From the NCBI RefSeq assembly GCF_000224145.3, contig NC_020168.2, forward strand, positions 4,375,480-4,439,479: a stretch of DNA of 64,000 nucleotides, written 5' to 3'. The translations under genes were made by a program, and so were the position numbers. This DNA is from Ciona intestinalis. Its lineage: Eukaryota > Chordata > Ascidiacea > Phlebobranchia > Cionidae. Below, piece by piece: positions 54,390 to 64,000 of the stretch. The notes below the pieces were generated by a model, which did not search any database, had not been told where the DNA came from, and saw only the letters and a program-made list of their open reading frames with translations. Every line of letters starts with the position of its first letter. The first letter of the stretch is position 1.

Positions 54390-56643
54390 GATTCGCGAGA
54401 AATTCACAAGAATAATTTTTCACAAACATAATTTTTGTAAATGTTATATTTTAACGTGTCTGAATTACGCAATTATTAAAGTTCTGTTTTTGAGGAGATC
54501 TGTTTTAATTGCTGTTCTTTTGAAGTTTGCAGCATAATATTCGACTGTATCGTCTGACTTTATGTTGCAGTTGCAGAATTGTATTGGAAAACTGGTTAAA
54601 TTTAGTGAAGTAGTTAATGTGCTACTATTCTAATGTAAATATTTGTCGCATTCAAACTGTCCCGTTCAAACAGTTCATTCAAACCAGGTATTCCCATTTT
54701 TTTGATATGCTTGTTTCCTTTGCTAGCTTTGGTTCTGTGGGTAAGTAATACTTGCGGTATTCGGTTTGGCGAGTCTTGACTTCCGATCGTCGTTCCAGCT
54801 TCGGTTGTTTGAGCGAGAACAAGGAGCTTGCGTCTGACCACGACTATTGCTGTTCGCTGTAAATGGCAATTGTTGGTTTGGGGACATGACGTCATGGAAA
54901 CATACTTTATTCTCGTTTTGTGCCGCGCGCAGTTCTCTGGTGCTTAACCGATTGGAAATTTAGGATAATAGAGTGAAAGAAGGAAGGTTTTATCCATAAC
55001 CTAGCGTTTTCTGCAGAAGTAGTAAAGTAATTATGGTGTGGCGAATAACAAAGAGCAAGTATGCTGCCGACGTATAATAGAATACGCCAGAACTATTCGA
55101 TGTTTGAGTTCACTTCGCTGCTGGGCACTGGGTATGCCAATAGAGCGTGAAGCGACAGCGATTTAGTGTGGATAAACTGCCTGTTCACCATTTGCAACTT
55201 ATTCTTTGTCATCGCTGACAGCAGTTTGGACGTGCACGAGATTTAGAAGTGGACAAGAGTCGAAAATTGTTTACATTTTTAGAACTGTAGTTGACATTAT
55301 CAGATACAGAGTACTTTTAACATTTACAAGGCGGGAACTACAGTGTTAAAAGGTGGTCGTTGAGGCGTTACCTACGGCTATATAAACCACCATGTTTAAA
55401 GCCAATAAAGTTTGTAAGGCGCTAACTCTACATAGCTTACGTACGTTGGTTGTGAGACTTTACCCTGTTTTGTAAATGCGTTTTTCCAACGAACGAATTT
55501 CCATGACTTTAATATATTAAGGTATAGGTAACTTGCAGGAGAACTTGCTAATAGGTGATTAATGGTGGTATATACACACATGGTAGCCAAATAGGATTCG
55601 CCCAGGGCAATTTTATAACACTAATGAATAGCTTGCGGTTTAATTCCATTGTCGACTAAAGCGGTTGTAAAGTGTATTATCGCCTATAATACTCTATATA
55701 TTGTGATGATAGTGCCGTCGAAAGATTGCCGGTAGCTAAAATATTTGCTTTTGAAAGAGCTCTGTTTACATTCAGCAGCGTTCGTGGCTTAGTAGCAAGG
55801 GACCGTGGAACCGACGATTTCGTTCAAAGGATCGCAGCCGGTAGAACAATATTTTTGTAGACTGGGGTTAGAAATTACCATTTATAGTTTGTTTTGGGAG
55901 AACTGTTGCTGTCGTAATGGCTTTAGTTTGAAAAGAAACGGTCAGTAAATTTTCCCAAGTTCGCATTATAGCAAAAAAATTAATGTCTACTACTGATTTG
56001 CATCCTGAAATTATAAAGGTAAACAGTAATGTATATATATAAATAATGAAATGTGGGTGAACCAGGTCGGACAGCGGCATGTTCGTGCACCAATGAGCTC
56101 TCACGCGATGATATATTTGTATTTCACTCATCTGTTTACAAAAGCTTTCTCTTGTCTCTCATTGACTCTCTTTCAAAGAAAGACAGTTGATATTGTTTAA
56201 ACATGAACCACATGGTGTGGCAAAGGTTAGCGTTGATACAATTTAGGAAAGCTTTGTTTTTACATTGTTTTGTCTTGGGTAAGGTTGCGTGCCTAAGATT
56301 ATGTAAGACGAGAAAAGTAATTTGAACTCAAATCGGACGTCTCGTGCACTCTGCCCTATATATTACCGGCGAGTGTCTTCTTAGGTGAAATTCGTATACC
56401 ACCAGCTTGAATTCAGATCGATATTTCAGATATGTCTTTGTTTTACACTTAGCATTATAAAACACTACAGTTTTTGCCGTTGAGATTTTTACTTCACTGC
56501 GCAAAGATTGCCACAGCACCAAAATCAATATTAAGCTTCCGGCCGTTGTAGGCAGTGCAAACAAAACTTGCAGATATAGATTATGTCAAGTAAAGTCTGT
56601 TAAGTTCAGTGTAAAGAGGCAAGCAGTTAAAAGATTAATACTG

Positions 56644-56820
56644 TAGGGTAAGATGGATACCGATAACACCCAAATCCGAAATTTTTTAATCGTTTTTTTT
56701 TATACAACTAACAACGCTCATTGGAGCCGTGAAGATATGGTTATATAGTTCTGTATTTTTTGTTCACTGCCAAATCAGGCACTAAAGAACAAGATGGGCC
56801 ATCTTACCCCAGCCTATTAT
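56644..56820 (+). mobile_element. MITE, second subfamily
   Basis: Left end GTAGGGTAAGATGGATACCG, right end TGGGCCATCTTACCCCAGCC, with core ACAACGCTCATTGGAGCCGT. Confidence 0.75.
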
Positions 56821-57161
56821 TTACAGCTTTTCCCGAACTTCATATTCAGAAACTGTTTATTACGTCGCAGACATGCTGGAAGCGTGTCAAATTTGCATCC
56901 CCGGTTTCAACAAAACTGTCTCCTTCAAATAAACCGCAGGAGACAAAGAAACACGTTCTAGATTTCCGGTTAAGTTTATGACATCACAGTAAGCTGCCGG
57001 ATTGTTAGTGTTGTGTGACATTTATTAACTTCGTGATCGAGTGACCAGGCGTTTTATCGAGTTTTAAACGCTTTTTTTTGTAAATATGCAGAACTAGAGG
57101 CGTTTATATGAAAAAGAAGTGGCAAAATGCGGTATATGTAATTGGCTCGTGGTAGGTGCTA

Positions 57162-57361
57162 TATAGTAGAGTGGGGGAAGATGGGACACCTTTAACATAT
57201 AATATCCAAATAGCCTGATCGTGTTTTAAACAATTAACAACAGTCTATGGAAGTCGTGAGGATACGGTTTTATAATTCATTGAATGTTCTTTGTTTACTA
57301 CCAAATAAAAAGAGAAAACTAAACGAAAAGGTGTCCCATCTTCCCCAATCCTACTATATAT
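57162..57361 (+). mobile_element. MITE, full-length copy
   Basis: TAGTAGAGTGGGGGAAGATG left, CCCATCTTCCCCAATCCTAC right, TATA on both sides. Confidence 0.88.
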
Positions 57362-57855
57362 TTAGATTTTAAAGGTTGAATCGTGGGGGTAACTTTTTTA
57401 GTTTGTCCTTTACACACAGTAGTAATTGTGTTATTCAGTCTAGCGCTATTCTGAGTAAGTTGCTATTATTTATCAGTCCGTTAAAATTTATCAGAGATGT
57501 TTTAATTCAGCGCACCTGGTATAATAGCAGTGTGGAATAATTGCTTCTATGAGACAAAGTAACAATCGATTTAACCATCGCTTATGCATGTGTTTGACAT
57601 GGTATATGTAATCATTTGTAATGGTTACAATTATAGTTATTGTACATCATTAGTTAGGATGCAGTGTGGCAGGAACATTAATCTACTTCGTGTATGCTTA
57701 CTTGGGTAGCAGTTGCATAAACAGATTTTCATCTTAGTTTTATATTATAGTATGGACTTTATTTTGCTTGTGGCATTATACAATGTAATGTGATATGTTT
57801 AACAAACCGTAAATACCTACAAGTATGTACAGTTCGATCAATGTCGCTTTATTAG

Positions 57856-58069
57856 ATATAATAGGGTGGAGTGGGGGAAGATGGGACGCCTTTTGATTCC
57901 GTTTTCTCGTCTTATTTAGTGGTAAGCAAAGAACAGTCAAAGAATAATAAAACCGTATCCTCACTACTCCCATAGACCGTTGTTAATTGTTTAAAACACG
58001 ATCACGACATTTGGATATTATGTGCTAAAGGTGTCCCATCTTTCCCCACCCTACTATATCAAAAACGCA
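57856..58069 (-). mobile_element. MITE, full-length copy with longer left end
   Basis: The left end reads AATAGGGTGGAGTGGGGGAA, which looks like a short duplication within the terminal repeat. Right end CCCATCTTTCCCCACCCTAC. Confidence 0.85.
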
Positions 58070-59192
58070 ATTAAGGACTTTAGCATGTGGGGTATAGGAG
58101 CTTAGAAAGCAATTATGGAGACATACATGTTAGCTAGGACCTTACATAACCATCTGAGACATAACAATAAACCGAACACGGCAACGCCATTAATATTTCA
58201 TTAATCTGTACCTTCATACGCTGTATGAAGATAGGCAAGTATTATCACATGTTAGTGCCGCCCTTAATTTAGAAAATACAGGCTTTATCTGTAACCAAAA
58301 TTGCTGCTTTAGCGGGTAATGAATACGCCTGTTTTTGCGCGTTCTACTTTAATTACGCTGTAAGTTCAAACACCCAAGCTCCCTTTTATGAGGCGGAAGC
58401 AATTTTCTAAATTTAGTTTAAAGATGCATTTAACAACCGCCACGAACAACGTATTAATATACGAAGTTTGACGCAACTGTATCCATCACATGCGCGTTAC
58501 GTAAGTGATTCGTATTTAGAATATAATGTCCCACGTTTCGGTGTCTCGCTGCGTCGTGCGTAAGTTTATGAGATGCGTCATTTTGATGAACCAAATGCGT
58601 GGACGTTGTATGCACATTGTAATGAGTCGGTCACATCATGACCAATCAGTTTCCTCTCGTGATTTCCTTTTGTAGAAAACATAAATATCTGCCCCATTTT
58701 TTTTATTTTCGGTCAGACATATGTAATACAAATACAAGGGATTAACATAGCTTATAAAATGGTCTTTACCTAACGGCCGACACAACAGTGGTTCGTTAGT
58801 ATAGTACGCGCATCGGTTCCAGTTTCTGCAGTGTTATAAATCCGGGATTTGCACAGTACAGCATATTTATATTAACTCAAGCTCAGTTATGCAAAACGTA
58901 TGACAGTTAATTTTTATCCACTTTGCCAGAAAAATATAAATAGTTGACCATTGTTCGCAGAATCCATATTGTCAAGTATCGATATTGTCGTTATTTGAAT
59001 AGGGAAATAGTGAACGTGCTATATCCCTATTATGGATTCGAACGAAGGTTAAAGTGTATCACGTTTGTGTTGCTTTAGCGTTTATTCAATATTTGTTGCT
59101 TTTTTAGAAAGCCCTTTCAATTTTGGCAAAGTCTGTAAATACGTGTTTGCTTTCATAACGAAACTCCCTCTAAAAGCGCCGCGTTAACTGGC

Positions 59193-59212
59193 GGGGGGGG
59201 GGGGCCCCCCCC
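59193..59212. repeat. G12 run joined to C8 run
   Basis: A self-complementary homopolymer pair 36 bases before the SDR-like ATG. The C-run adds to the pyrimidine tract of the acceptor CCGTTTCAG ending at 59226. Length is unreliable in most sequencing. Confidence 0.8.
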
Positions 59213-59247
59213 TTATTCCGTTTCAGATTTAGTACTTGCTGGTAAAC

Positions 59248-61200
59248 ATGACTGACTGCAGTCAAAAAGTAGCGCTAGTTTTAGGCGGCTGTGGTAATGT
59301 TGGTTCAGGAATTGTGGGCGGTTTGTTAAGAAAGGGATATGGAAGGGTTGCGGTTATTTCACGGGACCCACAACGACTGAACACACTACGCAACAACATT
59401 GGTGCCGCAGCAGAAAGAGTTGTTTTTGTGCTTGGTGATGTTGGAAATGAAGCAGGAGCAGAATCTGCTCGTAATGAGGTTGGAAATTGGAATACATAGA
59501 AATATGTTTTAAATCGATTGTATTCGGTTTAATCTTCTGTACATTTTCTGTAATTTCTAGCAGCTTTGCAATTATAAATTATAACATGGCTAAAAAAACA
59601 TATGTATATTTACCATATAGGAGTTATTAATACACCAAGACAGGTAGAAGATTGTTGCTCGCTTCTTTTCTCGTTTATAGTCACAATTATTAATTCCAGG
59701 TTGTAGCGCAATGTGGCGGTCGAATCGATGACATTATTGCGGCAATCGGCTTTCCTTGGTGGCAGAAAGGGCCCGTGATGTTTCAGAGCAAGCTGGAGCT
59801 TGAGTCGACTCTGAACTCTCTCGTTGTCGCACCCTTTGTAGCTTACAAAACTTTTATACATCTTGTAAAAGATAATCCGAACGGGACGTTTACTTTCGTT
59901 ACGGGTGAGTACATGGGTGAGATTTTTTGGTTTGTTATCCATTTTCTTTAATATGTTATTTATAATTAATTTATTCGACATTATAAATGTAGTCGCATGA
60001 CTGGTAATTAGACAATGTGTTAAACAAAGGGTTTATAAATTGTTGTTGTTTGCAAAACGTTTCATTGCATTGGGATATTTCCAACACATGAAACACAAAC
60101 GTGAGCTGGCAAATTTTAGTTTCGGGATTTAATTAATTACGTTTTCTTTGCTTAAATTGCAAGTAAATTAGCAACACAAATCGAAAAGAAATTTACAATT
60201 TTTGTACCAAATATTTATATGGACCAAAAGCAAATTTTCAAACAATTTTGTTTAAAGTTATTAACTGTTAAATACATTCAATATTTCGCTTACGTTTGTT
60301 ATATCGCGCCATAAACCTCCATAACTATGCAGTGCACCTGTATTGTGAATAGAGGTTTGTGTTTATCTTGTGAAACCACGACAAAAAGGAATTTTAGGCG
60401 GCGAGTGTTCCAGTGGTTTCCTTTTATCAAAGAATTTTCGATCTGCTTGGTTGGCAAGCCGGCCTTTTTTGTATTTAAAGCTGTCGACTGATCTTGCCTA
60501 TACCATAAGCTTAAAACGTGATGTACAGAATTAACCGCACAGGATCCATTAACTGAATTCTTGACATAAAACTTTTATTTTTTACCAGGCGGGGGTGCGG
60601 ATATGTATTTGGTCCCCGGAACCGGGTTTATGGCCGTAGGTGGCGCAGCATCTCAAGGTTTAGCTCGAGTGTCGTTGAAGGAACATGCCAACGACCCAGT
60701 TTGTGTAACGGAGGTTCGTTGCATTTCAATTCAGCAATTCAGCCAGAATACGAGTGTTGATACTGAATAGAATTTTTGTTCAAACTAATAGGAAGTAGTT
60801 AACGATTTTTGTTACAAAAGTTACGGTGCGCAGATTCCATAATGTATATAGTGTGCTGCAAGTTTTATAGTTTAAAACTTGACGTTAAACCAGCACGTGT
60901 GAGCCGAGTACGTGCATTTTCTCCTGTGTTTAAAATAACAACGAGTTTTATAATTTGGCACTTCCACAGTTAATAAACGTTGGAAATTGTTTTGATTTTT
61001 TTCCCGTTATTTAGATTTCTTTTATGCTCGGAGTAACTCCCGTTCCCGAGAAGATGCCCCCCGCTTTCGAATGGATCTTTAATCAAGATGCTGGGGATGC
61101 GATTTCATCTGTTATAGTAGCAAGATCAGGACGTGGAAAGACCAGGACCATCACATCACTGGCTGAATTGAAAGTTCTCGCAGAAACGGGCACACTATAA
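59248..61200 (+). CDS. Short-chain dehydrogenase-like (SDR) protein, atypical
   Basis: Four exons: 59248-59478, 59700-59904, 60589-60713 and 61015-61200, giving 248 residues, the usual size of a classical SDR. An open frame 12 bases longer begins with TTG; the ATG at 59248 is preferred. The Rossmann fold is clear: VALVLGGCGNVGSGIVGGLL has the glycine-rich cofactor loop, VISRDPQRL the strand 2 region and VFVLGDVGNE the D-containing strand 4 loop. The next strands read IIAAIGFPWWQ and FTFVTGGGADM. The expected Tyr-x-x-x-Lys is absent: the aligned helix reads FMAVGGAASQGLARVSLKEH. It is therefore probably a cofactor-binding protein with altered or no dehydrogenase chemistry. I recognise no specific orthologue. 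Confidence 0.8.
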
Positions 61201-63271
61201 AAGCCCCAGCTAAAATAACTTGAATGAACTTTTCATTGGTTTAATACTCTGTACAAGGTCGAAGACAACTCTAACCTGAAGGAAATAACAAAGAGCAATG
61301 ACGTACAATGCGATTTTTATTGAATAACGGTCCCTGTTTTATTGCATGAAATTATAAAAATGAACAGCCTATTAGATATATTTTCTGTTCCTCAAAACAA
61401 CCAACGTCTAGGTTGTGATATTTAACTTGTCGGTGCCTTATTTTTATTTTCTCCATTTTCATATTTTAACAAACTAAATTACGAATCCTACTTTTGTGGA
61501 AAAAAATATTTTAAAAGCTAATGGAATAAACTACAAATGACATTTTTCGTAACTAGTATGTATAGTCCGCCGCCGTGGTTTATGTGAGTAGAGTGCCATA
61601 CCTTGATTAAAGCATAGTCGGTTCGATTCGTGTTCCTGGACATGGTATTCAACGAAATTCCTCCAACGCAGTGGTCACTAAATGTTTTTTCAATTAACCA
61701 CTTACTAAAAAAATCAATAACCTACAAGCAACCCAGAGATTAAAACCATGGTTTTATTCTCTTTGATGCAACGAACACAAGGTGTCGGATAAAATAATAC
61801 CTTCCGGTGTTAACCGACGTTGGTTTTAACTGCTGTTGCTTTCCCGCCATGAGGATAAATAAGCGTTATTCATTTAATTCTATATTAAAAGTCGCCAGTA
61901 GTTAAAAAAACAACATTTGTCGAATATATTTCGTCTGTATAGTTGTTGGCTTTTTAATCGCACAGTCTTGGATGTTAACGACGGATTTACTTAGTTTAGT
62001 TATCGAAAACCGTGTAGTGTATGTCCAAACTTTAATACAAATATCAAAATATTATGGCGAAATCACCAAAAAAAGCTACTTGAAATCACAAAGTATAGTC
62101 CTTGGTATTCCTTAAAAAATCTAAGTTCTATTTTATGCAAAACTCAATTTTGTATACAAAGTCTAATTAAAACACATTATATAGACTCTATAGCGTGATG
62201 AATTGTTTAAAATCAATCTGTGCAATGATTGGAATTGGGAAATAACTATTTTAAAAGTAATTTCTTGACACGAGTTTAATTTGTCCCCATTCAAAATATT
62301 TTTTCATAAATATCCAATATATTTTATTCAAGGAAAAGTTGATTCACTGTTGGGCACGAAGTTTTTATAACTAAAAAGCTTAAAAGATTAGGTTATATAT
62401 ATATTAAATACGTATTACTTAGACATGCCTGTTTGCTGCAAAACGCTGATTACCTCATCTTTTTGACAAAGTACGTCATTTCTGTGTGTATTGTTGATAG
62501 CGTTTGGTTTTACTAAAATACACAAGTTTAGTTAGCGTGTAGTTGTATTGTAAAGATTTGCGATAGAATTTAAATACTATTCAGTGTTTCCCTAAATAAT
62601 TCAATTAGATCAAAGCATTTAAACCCAATAAAGTTAGTTGTTACATCTGTTATGTATAATTTAGTGAATATATAACGCATTTATTTTTTTACTTTGTGTG
62701 GAGTGTGGTTTCCTGGTGATTGTTTGTTTGGCCTTGTGGCCAGTGTTAATACATTTCAGCTGTCTATTGTAGTGTGTAATATACTGAAAAAAGTGGGCGA
62801 AGAAAATAAGGTATGATAACAATTACTAATGTTTTTTTATTTGTTGAGTCTCCAAAGTCAATAGCTATAGGCCTATAGGTGCAGTCCGTCATCCTATATG
62901 GATTAATTGAATGTTCATATTAGTACATAATTGTCAGCTGAAAGCAAAATTGAACTGCCTATGTTTTTACACTCTGATTTGTTTGTTTGGAAATTCCGAT
63001 CATATAAGCTACAGTAAAACATTTTCTACACAGAAGCTGTGAAACTGTTAACACTGCAACATAATTTAATCAAGTGTAATATACATCAGTTTATTTGCTG
63101 TAAGTTTATGATGTGTATTATGTAAGCCATATTGGCATTTGGTTTAAAATAACACACTAATTTCAATTTTTTGTGTGTGTATGTTTAACTGTTTTGTTTC
63201 ATTAACAGATGAGTAATGTGCTGCAGTGGTCTGAATTGTATTTAAATTATTCACTTACTTGCAATTCGCAG
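61201..63271. other. Intergenic region, SDR-like gene to USP7
   Basis: AT-rich. A SINE lies at 61566-61878. A donor-like AAATAAG/GTATGA at 62811 could end a non-coding first exon of USP7, but nothing confirms this. Confidence 0.45.
61566..61878 (+). mobile_element. tRNA-derived SINE, full length but diverged
   Basis: The B-box GGTTCGATTCG is the best in the window. The body block ACGCAGTGGTCACTAA and the 3' block GCCATGAGGATAAATAAGCG with an ATTCATTT tail are in the expected order. Confidence 0.7.
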
Positions 63272-63360
63272 CCATTGGGCACATAAACAGTAAGCCTAGG
63301 GTGTGTGTGTCAGACCTCAGCGCTTTGAGTGTGCCACAAATAGAAGAGACATATAAGCCT

Positions 63361-64000
63361 ATGGAGGAAGGTAACACACCAATGCCTGACACAACAACTT
63401 TGCATAACACCCCACAGCATCAGGGTGGCAACCCAGATGCAATGGAGACAGAGGATAGTCCTGCAATCAATGATGCAAGTATGGTGAATGGAGACGCTTC
63501 GGAAAACGATGATGCAAAGTCGGATGAAATAGCGGAGGAAGACGATGAGTTTGGTTTCTATCGTTCGCAGGCTACATTCAGTTTTACAGTAGATAACATA
63601 AACAAACTGGTTGAATCAACGACTAGTCCACCAACCTATGTTCGTGGTCTGCCTTGGCGTATTCTGGTGATGCCACGTACAATACATGATCGCTCTGCCG
63701 GCAAGAGTCTTGGATACTTTTTGCAGTGCAATGCAGAGAACGAATCAACGTTATGGTCTTGCCACGGCTCAGCTGCTCTGCGGATTTTGCCAGCTAAGGA
63801 CGGAGTGGAAATGCTGGATAAAAAGATTGAACACATGTTTTACTGCAAGGAAAATGACTGGGGCTTCAGTACGTTTCTTCCCTGGGCCGATTTAGTAAAC
63901 CCTGAAAAGGGTTACATTACGCCTGATAAAAAAGTAACATTTCAAGTTCATGTTTATGCCGATGCCCCTCATGGTCTGGCTTGGGACAGTCGCAAATTGA
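63361..64000 (+). CDS. USP7: USP7 (HAUSP) deubiquitinase, 5' part
   Basis: From the ATG at 63361 the frame is open to the window end (213 residues). An acidic leader (EIAEEDDEFGFYRSQATFSF) matches human EEDMEDDTSWRSEATFQF. The TRAF/MATH domain follows at about residues 65-205: PTYVRGLPWRILVMPR, SLGYFLQCNAENESTLWSCH, HMFYCKENDWGFSTF and VHVYADAPHGLAWDSRK. In human USP7 this domain binds p53, MDM2 and other P/A/ExxS peptides; the catalytic domain starts just after and is off the window. The same frame is also open upstream from the acceptor at 63271, so a coding exon further upstream is possible. The start is therefore provisional. Confidence 0.92.
   Translation, partial: MEEGNTPMPDTTTLHNTPQHQGGNPDAMETEDSPAINDASMVNGDASENDDAKSDEIAEEDDEFGFYRSQATFSFTVDNINKLVESTTSPPTYVRGLPWRILVMPRTIHDRSAGKSLGYFLQCNAENESTLWSCHGSAALRILPAKDGVEMLDKKIEHMFYCKENDWGFSTFLPWADLVNPEKGYITPDKKVTFQVHVYADAPHGLAWDSRKL

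Larger units (their letters stand above)
54389..59247. other. Long intergenic region, CtIP to SDR-like gene
   Basis: 4.9 kb with no recognisable gene. It holds three MITE copies (56644, 57162, 57856), a palindromic CRE-like TGACGTCA at 54887 and, next to the SDR start, a G12C8 run. Composition is less AT-rich at 54600-55300 and 58440-58640, which could mark promoters or unseen non-coding transcripts. Confidence 0.5.

Noticed and set aside
54887-54894. Palindromic CRE-like TGACGTCA
   Set aside because: Similar words also occur in an intron (37544) and inside a coding exon of PRORP (near 39363), so a single copy is weak evidence of a regulatory site.
62811-63360. Non-coding first exon of USP7 ending at 62810
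   Set aside because: One donor-like site and one acceptor are not enough; no supporting transcript is available.

Overview
The window looks like tunicate nuclear DNA, most likely Ciona or a close relative. It is AT-rich and gene-dense, with compact intron-containing genes whose proteins are clearly chordate. It carries tRNA-derived SINEs and small inverted-repeat elements, and pyrimidine-rich AG acceptors sit just upstream of many start codons, as expected where spliced-leader trans-splicing is common. No bacterial, viral or CRISPR features were seen.

Layout, left to right. 0.4-7.2 kb (minus): CCDC191-like coiled-coil gene, 3' end off the window. 7.6-9.6 kb (minus): intronless IFT81. 10.7-13.6 kb (plus): SOCS6/7-like SH2/SOCS-box gene. 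14.7-16.5 kb (plus): LRRC41/MUF1-like Elongin-BC adaptor with one break of frame near the end. 16.8-18.0 kb (plus): intronless CEP43/FOP. 18.5-24.7 kb (plus): 14-exon ERO1 with two alternative last exons. Then three minus-strand genes: PGAP3 (25.4-26.6 kb), CCS (26.9-27.7 kb) and EIF2S3 (28.2-29.7 kb). 32.0-33.7 kb (minus): WIPI2. 36.5-41.6 kb (plus): PRORP, the protein-only mitochondrial RNase P nuclease. 42.9-46.7 kb (minus): SLC16-like transporter. 48.7-54.4 kb (plus): CtIP/RBBP8 with a complete Sae2-type C-terminus. 59.2-61.2 kb (plus): divergent short-chain dehydrogenase-like protein. 63.3 kb to the end (plus): 5' end of USP7.

The genes are mostly unrelated housekeeping functions. Two groupings stand out: three ciliary/centrosomal genes within 18 kb (CCDC191, IFT81, CEP43), and two adjacent Elongin-BC/Cullin substrate adaptors (SOCS6/7-like and LRRC41-like). 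Three oxidative or ER-related genes (ERO1, PGAP3, CCS) are also neighbours, but nothing shows that this is functional.

Repeats divide the window. I see no copies of one ~200-bp inverted-repeat MITE family left of 35 kb, but about seventeen full or partial copies between 35.2 and 58.1 kb, many in introns of PRORP, the SLC16-like gene and CtIP. tRNA-headed SINEs are spread through the whole window. I found no wholly new system. The most useful new points are the duplicated terminal exon of ERO1, the MITE cluster and its contact with splice sites, the SOCS box lacking its usual cysteine, and the SDR-like protein without the YxxxK catalytic pair. Exon limits were set by hand from GT/AG signals, phase and remembered human orthologues; no alignment or transcript data were used.
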